Source of the DNA: Lachnospiraceae bacterium
GTDB lineage: Bacteria > Bacillota > Clostridia > Lachnospirales > Lachnospiraceae
NCBI GenBank assembly: GCA_017624235.1
Contig: JAGANL010000013.1
Location: 62,001 to 126,000 of the forward strand
Direction of reading: 5' to 3'
Length of the DNA: 64,000 nucleotides
Shown here piece after piece: positions 1 through 8,704 of this stretch; position 1 is the stretch's first letter, and every line of letters begins with the position of its first letter. A program made the position numbers and the translations under genes. The notes under the pieces are model-generated. The model was not told where the DNA came from and ran no database searches. It was given only the letters and a program-made list of their open reading frames with translations.

Positions 1-1773
1 GGAAATGCCCTCCACCTCCTGCCGTCCCAGATCTGACGGCGGCTCGAACACCACAATACCGGAACGCCTCAGATTTCCGGTGTAGTCCGACATACGCAGC
101 TCTTTAAAGCCGTTTCCGGTGCTGTACTGCCATTCAATCCTGCCGTTTTGCGCACATTCCTCCTCACACAGTCTGAAAAAAAGACTGACCGGTCCCTGCT
201 GCCACTTCTTTTGAAATCCAATATACAGAGCATTTCCGGAATAGGGAAATGTCCGAAACGCACTGCACCTTTCCCCTCTTTTGAGAAATGGAGTCAAATC
301 CTCGTAACAGGTTCCGCTCAATTGCCCTGCTCCGTCTGGCTGCATAGCCTGTCCGTTATAGCTGTAAACAATTTTCAGATCGTGAATCACCGGAATATAA
401 TGAATGGCCGGACGCATATAACAGTGTTCTGCCTGAACGACACGAAGCCGCAGACAGTGTCCTTCATATGCTCCAATCTGTACCGCCTGCCAGTCATGCG
501 GTGCCTGGAACACAATCTGCTGTCTTCCGGCATTCTCCCGTGCTCCAAACATCCGGTCCGTCTGTCTCTCTGTCTGAAGTCTTTTCCAGCCGGTTCCATT
601 AAAATACTCATAGCTCACTTCCCCTGCCATGCACAAAAACGGCCGTTCATATTCCTGATATCTCGGTCTTTTCCGAACGATAGGCAGTTTTTCTTCCGCC
701 TCCTCCTCACGAAACGCAAACCTCTTCTCTTCGAAGGACAGGCCGAACTCCAGAACAATTTGTGCTCCTCTTCTGGAAAAAACGGTATCCTGCCCGATAT
801 AGCACTCCTGATACAGTGCAAGCTCTTCTCCAAACGGTCTAAAGCACCCTGTCTGCTGCTCTGCCGTACCATCATAGATATATTCAGCTCCTGTGCTGAG
901 AGAATCTCCAAACAATTCAATTGACTTAAGACACACCTTTTGGGCAGCTCCCTGCTGTTTCAAAACAAGCGCTCCCATCTCGCGGCCGTCTCTGACCACC
1001 TTTTTAGCTGCTCCGGCCTTATACACAAGGATACGGTCGCCCTCTTTACGTACCTGCTCTGCCTCTGTCAATCCCTCCTCACTATAATAGAAAAAGCGAT
1101 ATCCGGAGGGATTCGAAAATAAACCGGCAAGCTCCTCTGAGGAACGATCCCCCTGAAAACGGATTCCAATCTGTGCGCCTGCACGATCAAACAGATATTC
1201 ATGATACAATACCAGCTCCTGCTTCCAGATTTCGCTTCCGTTTTCCCGCTGCTCGTTTTCTTCCTGTTCATTCTTCTCCGGCAAATCCTCCGGAAACAGA
1301 GTCGCTTCCCTCAGTTCCCCTGCATAAGAAATAATGCTGTTGCTCCTTTCCGAAATTCCAATCAAATCGGTGGGCAAAGCTCCCGATACAGACAGATCGT
1401 GCATGGTCTCAAAGATCAGATTTTCTCCATCCTCCGTCTGTGCTGTCAGCTTGCTGCCTTTCCTTACCGTAATGCCGGATACATCCTGATCAGCCGGACT
1501 CATCACCACGATACTTTCTGCTGCCTTCGCCGGCTTTAGGGACACACCGAGCAGTTCGGCAAACGCAACTCGAAATCTGGAAAAAGAGCTGTTGAACAGA
1601 CGGATATTTTCTGCCGTCTGCCCCGCATAAATCAACGCAATAATAGAGCCGATGTCGGGCTGGTTTTCTGAAAAGTTCCATTCCGGTACATAGGATCTGG
1701 CTAACTCTCTAAACTGCTCTCCGATTTCCTCTGCTTTTCTCTCATCCAGCATATATTCATTCCATGCTGCCAT
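1..1773 (-). CDS. Baseplate J-like protein of the CIS (partial, 3' end outside window)
   Basis: Seen: one frame is open from an ATG at 1773 down to base 1 (591 codons, no stop); smaller open frames inside it are shadows. The N-terminus (MAAWNEYMLDERKAEEIGEQ) followed by a WNFSENQPDIGSIIALIYAGQ segment and then long beta-rich stretches with VPVRKGS-like text is typical of the phage baseplate J / gp6 family (Afp11/12-like wedge proteins). It overlaps the upstream gp25-like gene by 17 bp, so the two are probably translationally coupled. Role by family: wedge protein linking the central hub to the sheath and fibres. Sure of the family; which of the two usual eCIS J-type paralogues it is cannot be told. 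Confidence 0.85.
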   Translation of the reverse strand, partial: MAAWNEYMLDERKAEEIGEQFRELARSYVPEWNFSENQPDIGSIIALIYAGQTAENIRLFNSSFSRFRVAFAELLGVSLKPAKAAESIVVMSPADQDVSGITVRKGSKLTAQTEDGENLIFETMHDLSVSGALPTDLIGISERSNSIISYAGELREATLFPEDLPEKNEQEENEQRENGSEIWKQELVLYHEYLFDRAGAQIGIRFQGDRSSEELAGLFSNPSGYRFFYYSEEGLTEAEQVRKEGDRILVYKAGAAKKVVRDGREMGALVLKQQGAAQKVCLKSIELFGDSLSTGAEYIYDGTAEQQTGCFRPFGEELALYQECYIGQDTVFSRRGAQIVLEFGLSFEEKRFAFREEEAEEKLPIVRKRPRYQEYERPFLCMAGEVSYEYFNGTGWKRLQTERQTDRMFGARENAGRQQIVFQAPHDWQAVQIGAYEGHCLRLRVVQAEHCYMRPAIHYIPVIHDLKIVYSYNGQAMQPDGAGQLSGTCYEDLTPFLKRGERCSAFRTFPYSGNALYIGFQKKWQQGPVSLFFRLCEEECAQNGRIEWQYSTGNGFKELRMSDYTGNLRRSGIVVFEPPSDLGRQEVEGIS

Positions 1774-2182
1774 TTTCTTCACCCTCTGTCTCAGCGTATA
1801 AGTAGAATGGGAATACCATACTTCCCTCTGTATAATCTGCTGCCAGCGTATAATCTATATGAACAATCAGACATCCTTTATCCAGCCGCGGTTCCATACG
1901 AATTTCTGCATCTGCAACTCTCGGTTCCTGATCCAAAATAGTCTGCTTCAATTCCCTTGCCATCATATTCAGTCGGGTGGCTGAAGTATCCATAAAGGTA
2001 TATGTCATGATTTTGCTTCCAAATTCGGGATGAAGCCATCTCTCACTCCTCTGAGTCATCAGAATAATATAGATGGATTCCTTTACGCTGGTTCCTCCAT
2101 CTACAACCTGAAAACGGCCGGTTGCCTTGTCAATCTGCGGTGGAAATTTCATTCCTGTTCCCAAAAATTCCTGTCCTACCAT
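1757..2182 (-). CDS. gp25-like baseplate wedge protein (GPW/gp25, Afp9-like)
   Basis: 141 residues, the usual size of T4 gp25-like wedge proteins. The segment KESIYIILMTQRSERWLHPE followed by FGSK matches the family signature (a TxxGER-type motif and FGS). In T4 and eCIS particles this protein nucleates sheath assembly at the baseplate. A strong AGGGAGGAAG ribosome site precedes the ATG at 2182. It lies 14 bp after the spike gene and overlaps the baseplate-J gene, as in most CIS clusters. Confidence 0.9.
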   Translation of the reverse strand: MVGQEFLGTGMKFPPQIDKATGRFQVVDGGTSVKESIYIILMTQRSERWLHPEFGSKIMTYTFMDTSATRLNMMARELKQTILDQEPRVADAEIRMEPRLDKGCLIVHIDYTLAADYTEGSMVFPFYLYAETEGEENGSME

Positions 2183-2196
2183 ATCCGCTTCCTCCC

Positions 2197-3012
2197 TTAT
2201 CCAAGCTTAATGGGATTTCCGGTTATTTTTACCATTTCACTGCTGTCCAGTTTCACAACCGAGGAAGCCTCTGCCATAATCTGACCGCCCGACATACGAA
2301 TGTTGCCGTCTGCTTCCATCCCGATATTCCCACTCGTCTCAACAACGAACTTATCGGCCTGCACCCGTATGGCTCCGCTGTCGCCATCCAAAATGACCTT
2401 GATATTGTCTCCAACCTCAAAAATCAGTTTTTTGGCCGCCTTAATTTCCATCCTGCCATCCTCGGTAAACATCTCCACATGGCAGTTATTCTGCTTATCC
2501 GTCAGAATCATCTTTTGGTTCTCATTATCCAGTACCATCTTATGGGTATCCTGACTGGTTGCAATGGTAATGCGGTCCTGCTCTCCCCCTTTTTCCTCTC
2601 CTCCGTCTTCAAATAAGATATAGCTTCCGTTTCTGGTCACAATTTTTTTATTCTTATTTTTCTCATCTGCACATTTGCGCAGGAAGGAATCGTTATCCCT
2701 TGATATACAGCCGATGACATAGGGCTTCTCAATATTTCCATTCTCAAAGGCCAAAAGTACCTGATCCTGTTTCTCCGGAATAAAATAATCTCCCCAGTTC
2801 TTCCCGCGGGAAAAAGCCGCTACCTTAGCCCATTTCAATTCATTGGCGCCCTCATCCCGCACCGGAACATTCACGCATACCCGCCCGGGCATTTTCTCGT
2901 CGTAATTCTCCGCTACGATACCCACAACTACGCCTGTAATTCTCTCATCTCCGAGCGCCGTCTTTGTGACCTGCTTCTGGGAAACCGCATCCATGATATC
3001 CAGTAAAGCCAT
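2197..3012 (-). CDS. gp5/VgrG-type spike protein (baseplate assembly V, OB-fold plus beta-helix)
   Basis: 271 residues. Residues about 25-110 read as an OB-fold of the phage baseplate assembly V family (GVVVGIVAENYDEKMPGRVCV, then WAKVAAFSRGKNWGDYFIPE and DQVLLAFENGNIEKPYVIG). The C-terminal half is a series of short beta repeats (IRVQADKFVVETSGNIGMEA, then DGNIRMSGGQIMAEASSVVKL) that would form the trimeric needle. In Afp8/Pvc8 the hub and spike are fused; here the gp27-like hub is a separate gene just upstream. The tip is probably capped by the DUF4280 PAAR-like protein of the same operon. Start ATG at 3012 follows GGAGGAAG. Confidence 0.9.
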   Translation of the reverse strand: MALLDIMDAVSQKQVTKTALGDERITGVVVGIVAENYDEKMPGRVCVNVPVRDEGANELKWAKVAAFSRGKNWGDYFIPEKQDQVLLAFENGNIEKPYVIGCISRDNDSFLRKCADEKNKNKKIVTRNGSYILFEDGGEEKGGEQDRITIATSQDTHKMVLDNENQKMILTDKQNNCHVEMFTEDGRMEIKAAKKLIFEVGDNIKVILDGDSGAIRVQADKFVVETSGNIGMEADGNIRMSGGQIMAEASSVVKLDSSEMVKITGNPIKLG

Positions 3013-3035
3013 GATTTCTTCCTCCCTGCCTCATT

Positions 3036-4187
3036 CTATGGTGTAATGCTGGCTGCTTTTCCTCGAATCCTTGTCCGAAAGCCTCCCGTATCACTGATAA
3101 AATGCCGTACCTCTGTCAGATAAAACCGGTTATCTGCCGGCTCTCCCAGTCCGGTGATCTCTATAAAATAGCCAGGTTTTAATTCCGGCAGTCCTACACA
3201 TTCCGCCTCTAAGCTGCCCAGTCGGTATGCCATTTCCTCCAACAGGGAGCTGACACGGTACTGTGCCTCCTCTGCCGAAGTAATTCCTGCATCCACATAA
3301 ACCCTTTTCGTCTGGGCAATCAATGCCCTTGCACGATTTCCCATAGAAATCTTGTTCGTATATTTCTCAGACGCTGAAAATACCCTGCCGCTTCCGGTAT
3401 CCATCCCTCTGGCTTCTATCGTCTGTACCAGTCCGGTGACATCGTAGCTGATGTCATATTCCAGTATGCCTGCCGATACCCCAAGTTTAATGAGACACCC
3501 GCTTACGCCCTTTGCCTTTCGGAAAATAACGACTCCGTTATCCACATAAAACTCATAATTAAACCGTTTCGCTGCCTTAACTACAAATTCATAGTCACTC
3601 TCAGATACCATTTCGATCGTTTCAGCGCTGACCTGCCCGCTTCTGCCGTCTGGTCGCTTATCGGGTGTATTCTCAATGGACAGCCTGTCGTAAATGCCAT
3701 AGGAATTCATCTGCTGATATGCGCTCTGCGTAAAGATTTCCCTGACCGCATCACTGTAACAGTCGGCCCGCAGTTGCCTCGCATAACAATTTGACATCAT
3801 CATTCCTTTTACATCCACGGCAATGACCTGAACATGATGGGGATCTCCCTCTCTACTGACATAGGATACCTGAGCTATAAAGCCCCTGAACACCTCAGTC
3901 ATCCTGCTTCCATAGCCTAACAGCACCCTGACAGGATATCCCAGACAGGCATATTTTTTGAGTTTATCCATCCGGTATTGTCTGGCTGTCACATCATAGC
4001 AGCCATAAATGGAAAACGTGACCGCAGATGCTTCAAAGCCGCAGCTTAACTCGACCTCCAGCTCGCTCAGCCGAAAGCCATCTGCATTTTCCCCGAAATC
4101 CCTCTCCTGTATAAAAACCTGTGCCAGGGGGTAGGTAAAATCCATGTATTGAGTTTTCAACGTCTCATACGAATAAGTATCCGCCAT
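3036..4187 (-). CDS. gp27-like hub protein (late control D family)
   Basis: 383 residues, in the size range of phage D/gp27 hub proteins. It contains LSELEVELSCGFEASAVTFSIYG, then a tube-like barrel (GYPVRVLLGYGSRMTEVFRG followed by FIAQVSY), and a central SAETIEMVSESDYEFVVKAAKRFNYEFYVDNGVVIF segment typical of gp27/VgrG first domains. By family it forms the trimeric hub joining the spike to the hexameric tube. It is followed after 23 bp by the spike gene. Residue ranges above are split views of longer conserved stretches. Confidence 0.87.
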   Translation of the reverse strand: MADTYSYETLKTQYMDFTYPLAQVFIQERDFGENADGFRLSELEVELSCGFEASAVTFSIYGCYDVTARQYRMDKLKKYACLGYPVRVLLGYGSRMTEVFRGFIAQVSYVSREGDPHHVQVIAVDVKGMMMSNCYARQLRADCYSDAVREIFTQSAYQQMNSYGIYDRLSIENTPDKRPDGRSGQVSAETIEMVSESDYEFVVKAAKRFNYEFYVDNGVVIFRKAKGVSGCLIKLGVSAGILEYDISYDVTGLVQTIEARGMDTGSGRVFSASEKYTNKISMGNRARALIAQTKRVYVDAGITSAEEAQYRVSSLLEEMAYRLGSLEAECVGLPELKPGYFIEITGLGEPADNRFYLTEVRHFISDTGGFRTRIRGKAASITP

Positions 4188-4199
4188 TTCTGTCTCACC

Positions 4200-4820
4200 C
4201 TATATTCTGTCTTCTGCACTGCGCAGCCGGTCCTTTCTTGGTGCATCCGCTTTCTCAAATGCCTTTCCCATTCGCTCCATTTCCTCCTGTACAGATAATT
4301 TCACTGTACCGAACAATGGATTCCCCGCTTCATCAAACATCTCATAGGAAGCACTGACCGAAGTAACACAGCCTACACATTCCATTTTCCCCCAGGAAAA
4401 TGAAATTCTGCGGTCAGGACTTTTCATCATCAGCGCCAGAAAGGTTTCAATCCTTTTTCTGACAGAGTCCTCTGCCATATCACTCTGCCTGTAAAATACC
4501 AGATCAACACTTACGCTTCTGGTACAGTTGCCGCCGATATTTTTTTCCATACTTAAGCCATCCGCCGCATTGCCGGCCTGCTCGGAAACCTGTTCCGAGA
4601 TACGCAGTGTAGACGGGTTATACTGTACCTCAAATCGTCCCGCTTCACTATTATTATCCTGCATGCCGAATCCGGCGCCGTTTTCCAGCGCATTCCTCGT
4701 ACACTCTGAAAACTGGCTTCCCCGTTCCGGCTGTCTTTTCCGAAGCCCTGTTGCGGAAGCGGGATTTAAAATCTGTATGACTGCCTTTGCTATATTTCCA
4801 CTTGCTGTACTACTGTTCAT
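4200..4820 (-). CDS. CIS tube-adaptor protein, copy 2 (CIS_tube / Afp7-like)
   Basis: 206 residues. The stretch FEVQYNPSTLRISEQVSEQ and the later VSVDLVFYRQSDMAEDSVRK, FSWGKMECVGCVTSVSASYE and MFDEAGNPLFGTVKLSVQEE fit the CIS_tube domain (N-terminal part of Afp7/Pvc7: Fx(F/Y)NPS, W-G, G-x-V-xxVxxxYxxFxxxGxP). Afp7-type proteins join tube to hub. No LysM repeat is visible, unlike in Afp7. It lies directly downstream of a paralogue of the same family, 24 bp away. Confidence 0.82.
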   Translation of the reverse strand: MNSSTASGNIAKAVIQILNPASATGLRKRQPERGSQFSECTRNALENGAGFGMQDNNSEAGRFEVQYNPSTLRISEQVSEQAGNAADGLSMEKNIGGNCTRSVSVDLVFYRQSDMAEDSVRKRIETFLALMMKSPDRRISFSWGKMECVGCVTSVSASYEMFDEAGNPLFGTVKLSVQEEMERMGKAFEKADAPRKDRLRSAEDRI

Positions 4821-4844
4821 CCGTCTTTCTCCGGTTTTTACACT

Positions 4845-5396
4845 TTACCCAATCTGAGCCGAGGTATCCGACAGCGCCATCGTAATATCCATTTTGGCTC
4901 GCATCGGAACACCGCTTCCGGTAAACATTTCATAGCTTACCTGAATCCCTGTAATCCGTCCTTTATAATACAATTCTCCCCAGTTAAAGGACACCTGTCT
5001 GGTAAACGGGCTGCGCACAGCAGCCAGAAATCCCTCCACCTGCGGTGTCACATCACTGTCTTCATAAATCGTACGGTCAAAAATAAGCGACACCGACATG
5101 GTCAGATTTCCGGGCGATGCCGGCTCTGCATTTTCCCGTCGCTCCTTGCCTTCATCCGCAGGTTTGGAAATATCCCCCCGAAAACAGCTCATTGCCTGTG
5201 CGGAAGCCTGAAACTGCAGACTGGATGGCTGAAACTGTACTGCAATGATTCTGCTTTCAGATGCCGCATTATTTTTTCCCATAAGACCATTATTCAAAAC
5301 ACTCCCGGTCTGTCCCAGAATCTGACTGTCTGTTCCGGACTGCATTGCTGCCTGCTCCCGATAATCATAAAATTCCATGTATGCAGTCTCTGTCAT
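4845..5396 (-). CDS. CIS tube-adaptor protein, copy 1 (CIS_tube / Afp7-like)
   Basis: 183 residues, same family as its downstream neighbour: IIAVQFQPSSLQFQASAQ, LTMSVSLIFDRTIYEDSDVT, VSFNWGELYYKGRITGIQVS and YEMFTGSGVPMRAKMDI align in order with copy 2. No LysM domain. The ATG at 5396 sits 3 bp after the stop of the preceding gene, with AAGGAGAGG as ribosome site inside that gene, so translation is coupled. Two consecutive adaptors suggest a two-layer tube-hub junction; that role split is inference. Confidence 0.82.
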   Translation of the reverse strand: MTETAYMEFYDYREQAAMQSGTDSQILGQTGSVLNNGLMGKNNAASESRIIAVQFQPSSLQFQASAQAMSCFRGDISKPADEGKERRENAEPASPGNLTMSVSLIFDRTIYEDSDVTPQVEGFLAAVRSPFTRQVSFNWGELYYKGRITGIQVSYEMFTGSGVPMRAKMDITMALSDTSAQIG

Positions 5397-5399
5397 TGC

Positions 5400-7997
5400 T
5401 TAGTAGCCTCTCCTTTTGCGCTCATTGCTCAAACGTTTTTCCAGCTTCTGATACACCTGATCGGTAATCTGATTGATCTGGCTCTGAAGACTGTTCCGAT
5501 AAAGCTCCTGCACATTTTGTTCATTCTGCACACTGACCTTTCGGATCACTGTCTGACTTTTTTCGTTTCTGTGCTGCTCCCTTGAGGACTGTTCTGTTTC
5601 CAGTACGTTCCTCTGCTTCATCTGGCGAAGCTGCTCCAAAAGCTCTTCCTCCACTATGGATTCCTGTCTTTTATGCAGCATATATGCCTGTGATATCCTG
5701 TTTTCCGTCTGTCTTCTCGTATTATCCGTCTGATTCCTGTGTTCTTCCTCCAGACGTGTTTCCTGTTCCCTCAGAATGCTCTTCACTGCTTCCGTTCTGT
5801 AAATTTCCTCTATCCTGTCTTCTCTGATATCCGCAGAAGAAAGCTGCTGCCTGTTCGTTTCTTTCTCCAGAACAGAAAGGATATTTTCTGCATATTTTTT
5901 GGTGCTTTGAAAAATCCGCTCTTCTCCCCGAGACTCCGGCTTTACAGACAGCCTGTCCGGTTCCGGGTACTCCGCTTCCGGATATACTCTTTCAGCCTTC
6001 AGGAAGGGTTCCTGCCTTATCTGCTCTTCCTCCGTTCCAGGCATCTGTGGCTGTTTCTGCGTTTCCCCTGCTGCCTCTTCCAGTACCGAATGCAACATAA
6101 GTGCCATTTCCTGCTGCCGCTCAGGCTCAGACTCCGATACCCTCTCCAGCCTCTCCTTCATTCTGCGGTATTCCTCATACCTTTTCCGGTCTGTGCTCTC
6201 CAATATCCTTTCAAAGGCATTCTGTCCCCGCTCGGGCAATCCGCTTCGTTCGGTAATATCCTTCATGACCTCTTCGGGATGCTCCAAAAAAAAGAGAGCG
6301 CTTTTCTGTATCTCTTTCCGGTCGGGTACAATCACCTGCCCCGCACTTCGCTCCTCCGTCCGGTAATCATCCACCAACTGCTTCATCTGAAGATTCTTTT
6401 CATTAACCTGATCCAGGAATAGCCGCCAGGCTGCCATCTCCTGCTCTGTCTGGTTTTCCCTGCTTTCTGCAGCTGCTGTATCTTGCAGATGCTCCCGCAG
6501 TATTGTTTCTGCCGCCCCTTCATCCACTGGCTGCATCTGTGCGCTGTCTATCCTCTTTTCCCGGATATATTCTTTCTGCATCTTCCGGTACAGCTCTTGT
6601 GTACCTCCGCTCTCCCCGGGACTGACATCCTGTTTTGCCTGTTCCAGAATCATTTTCGCAGTTGCTGTGGGAGAGCCCTCCTCATGCTGCTTCTCCTTCT
6701 GTTCCATCCAGACCTCGGATACCCGGTCAATCCATTCCGCTTCCCGCTCCAGATGCTGCAGATAGATATTCACATTCTCCGTGTCCCCGAACCGGTTCTG
6801 TATCTCTGTCCATCTGCCACTTTCCATAATGGACTGGTGAATCAGCTCATTCATCTGTCTCTGCATATTCTGAAGCTTCACAAGCGCCAATACAATTTCT
6901 CTTTCTCCGCCTGTCTCTTCTCCGGCCTCTGCCTGTTGGTATGCTGTCTCTTCGTAATACAGCAAAAGCTCCTCTTCCCGGTAAAAGGTGCGGTTTAACT
7001 GACTCTGCCAGACCTGTTTTCCCGGCTTTGTCTCATACCACTTCTGGCTCGAGTGAATTTCTTCCAGTATCTGTTCGGCTCCCCTGTAAAGAACAGAAGA
7101 ATAATTCTGCCATTCCGATACAGAACCATATCCGGTCCTGCTTTCATACCAGATATTCTGCGCCAGCCGCAAAAGCACGGCTGCTGCCAGATTTTCTTCA
7201 GCCTGCTCCATCGTAATATGCTCCACCGCTTCAAACGACCACTGTGGATACATCGTATCCGCATAAGATACCCTGCTGCTTTCTCCAAACACCGTATGTC
7301 GGATTTTTTCTAACTGAAGCGCCCTGATGCTCCGGGAAAACTGTGACAGTCCTGCTTTCTCCCTGACATACTGTACCTGATTTACCGGGGCCGTTAAACC
7401 GGCATAATGATCCAGAATCTCCACCGCATCCACTGTTTTCAGCCTGTCATAGACATAATCCTGCAAATAATACCGTTCTGTCGGTTTCTCCCCTTCTTCC
7501 GCCTCAGCCGTATCCTTTTGTATTACACGCAGTTCCTGACGCACCTGCTCCACAATCCTGTCCAGAGTCGCTTCATTGTGCTCATACCGTTCTGCCAGCT
7601 CTGCCACGAGACTGCTTTCCTCCCGGAAGGTCGCAAGCTTCTTTAAAAACACATCTACCCGTCTGACACCGGCCTTTAACAGCTGGTTTGTCACAAAAAC
7701 TGCATCCTGATACGTAAAGGATTCCGTTCCGTAGAACTGCAGACGATTAAACAGCTGGTTAATCAGCTCGATCTGAATATGATTACTGACTGTATCCCCC
7801 ACTAATCTCGTGACCGGCTCATTTCCATCAAACAACAATATTTCCGGAGGAAGCATCGTCATATGAAGCAGCTCCTGCGGCCTGATATATTTTGTAAAAA
7901 AGCAATAGTTTCCCTCTATTTTTTCACAAAACCGGCTGCCTGTTCTTTCAAAGCTTCTGAGACATTTTGCCTTTAACGGTTCCTTTAATATCAGCAT
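5400..7997 (-). CDS. Large Glu/Gln/Arg-rich CIS-operon protein of unknown function
   Basis: 865 residues; I do not recognise a family. The first ~150 residues look globular (LLFDGNEPVTRLVGDTVSNH, then IELINQLFNRLQFYGTESFT). The rest is strongly charged and helical, rich in Glu, Gln and Arg with many coiled-coil-like heptads, and ends in basic text (KLEKRLSNERKRRGY). No signal peptide or membrane segment. It sits between the second tube gene and the CIS_tube genes, inside the structural block, so a particle or assembly role is likely. Tape-measure function is possible on composition, but tape-measure genes usually come after the baseplate genes, and it has no hydrophobic segment. Start taken at ATG 7997 with only a weak ribosome site; an internal Met near residue 46 is an alternative. 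Confidence 0.75.
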   Translation of the reverse strand: MLILKEPLKAKCLRSFERTGSRFCEKIEGNYCFFTKYIRPQELLHMTMLPPEILLFDGNEPVTRLVGDTVSNHIQIELINQLFNRLQFYGTESFTYQDAVFVTNQLLKAGVRRVDVFLKKLATFREESSLVAELAERYEHNEATLDRIVEQVRQELRVIQKDTAEAEEGEKPTERYYLQDYVYDRLKTVDAVEILDHYAGLTAPVNQVQYVREKAGLSQFSRSIRALQLEKIRHTVFGESSRVSYADTMYPQWSFEAVEHITMEQAEENLAAAVLLRLAQNIWYESRTGYGSVSEWQNYSSVLYRGAEQILEEIHSSQKWYETKPGKQVWQSQLNRTFYREEELLLYYEETAYQQAEAGEETGGEREIVLALVKLQNMQRQMNELIHQSIMESGRWTEIQNRFGDTENVNIYLQHLEREAEWIDRVSEVWMEQKEKQHEEGSPTATAKMILEQAKQDVSPGESGGTQELYRKMQKEYIREKRIDSAQMQPVDEGAAETILREHLQDTAAAESRENQTEQEMAAWRLFLDQVNEKNLQMKQLVDDYRTEERSAGQVIVPDRKEIQKSALFFLEHPEEVMKDITERSGLPERGQNAFERILESTDRKRYEEYRRMKERLERVSESEPERQQEMALMLHSVLEEAAGETQKQPQMPGTEEEQIRQEPFLKAERVYPEAEYPEPDRLSVKPESRGEERIFQSTKKYAENILSVLEKETNRQQLSSADIREDRIEEIYRTEAVKSILREQETRLEEEHRNQTDNTRRQTENRISQAYMLHKRQESIVEEELLEQLRQMKQRNVLETEQSSREQHRNEKSQTVIRKVSVQNEQNVQELYRNSLQSQINQITDQVYQKLEKRLSNERKRRGY

Positions 7998-8021
7998 TCT
8001 CTACTCACATCCACTTCTGTC

Positions 8022-8486
8022 TTACTGATCTTCTATCTCCAGCCTCTGATAGGCAATTTTAGCCGTTTCCATCAAAAGGCCGCTGCCGAAAGCATCCATT
8101 TCCCCGTACGTTTTCCCTGTAACGGTACAGCCGTAAAAGGTAAAGGTCCTCACCGGATTTCCAAATTGACCGGAGTTTCCCGAAACATACAAAACAAGCG
8201 GCATTTCCAACTGCCTTCCCAATGGGAGCGGATCAAAATAACCGACACATACGTAACGTTCCACTTCCAGAACAAAAGGCCTGGCGACCGGCTTTCTGCG
8301 CAAATGCACATAATCATTGATACCGCCCTCCTGAATCGTTTCATATTCCAATTCCTGAGAAATCGTACCTATTTTCTTACAGGGCAGATCATAAACTCCG
8401 TCCACACGCAGCAGAAAATTACAATTCACAGTCGGATTCTGCATTATTCCTCCCTGGACACCCTTTCCTGTCTTTGCTGCCGCCAT
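8022..8486 (-). CDS. Second tail-tube protein (gp19-like, Afp5-type paralogue)
   Basis: 154 residues. The layout NPTVNCNFLLRVDGVYDLPC, RKPVARPFVLEVERYV, PLVLYVSGNSGQFGNPVRTF and TVTGKTYGEMDAFGSGLLME then AKIAYQRLEI matches the phage T4 gp19-like tube family, whose members end in a motif like ETIEIAYEGLE. It is a distant paralogue of the tube gene at 9084-9584. eCIS clusters often carry several tube paralogues, one forming the first ring at the baseplate. Start ATG 8486 follows AAAAGGAGGGGCC. Confidence 0.82.
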   Translation of the reverse strand: MAAAKTGKGVQGGIMQNPTVNCNFLLRVDGVYDLPCKKIGTISQELEYETIQEGGINDYVHLRRKPVARPFVLEVERYVCVGYFDPLPLGRQLEMPLVLYVSGNSGQFGNPVRTFTFYGCTVTGKTYGEMDAFGSGLLMETAKIAYQRLEIEDQ

Positions 8487-8504
8487 AGGCCCCTCCTTTT
8501 CCTG

Positions 8505-8684
8505 TTATCTGGTCGGTTTTAAATCAAAAATACTTTTTTCCTGCTTTTCCTTCGAGGGATTCACTCTCTTATGGATCTCGGAAATTTCATGGCACCATCT
8601 TCTGCGGCTCTTATGATCCAGTCCCATAACATCCGCACTTTCCCAATGGAAATAATACGAAATGAATGCCATTTCCTCATACAT
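8505..8684 (-). CDS. DUF6760-like small CIS protein, probably made as a -1 frameshift extension of the upstream gene
   Basis: From the only ATG (8684) the product is 59 residues: MYEEMAFISYYFHWESADVM, then a basic SRRRWCHEIS segment and a KPTR end. The pattern LYEEhAFlAYxxHW...RRRWxxEI is that of the small DUF6760 proteins in eCIS loci. The likely conserved residues just before it (LKLYPEDQ) lie upstream of the ATG, and between the last in-frame stop (8738) and 8684 there is no ATG, GTG or TTG; only a CTG at 8708 could start. This frame is -1 relative to the upstream gene and is entered by a slippery heptamer at 8720-8726. Absent from simple ORF calls because of its size. Confidence 0.7.
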   Translation of the reverse strand: MYEEMAFISYYFHWESADVMGLDHKSRRRWCHEISEIHKRVNPSKEKQEKSIFDLKPTR

Positions 8685-8704
8685 CTGATCCTCAGGGTAG
8701 AGCT

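Noticed and set aside
1..1773. Apparent fragmentation of the first gene into several short frames
   Set aside because: Reading the minus strand in the frame of the ATG at 1773 shows no stop to base 1, so the gene is intact and only cut by the window edge.
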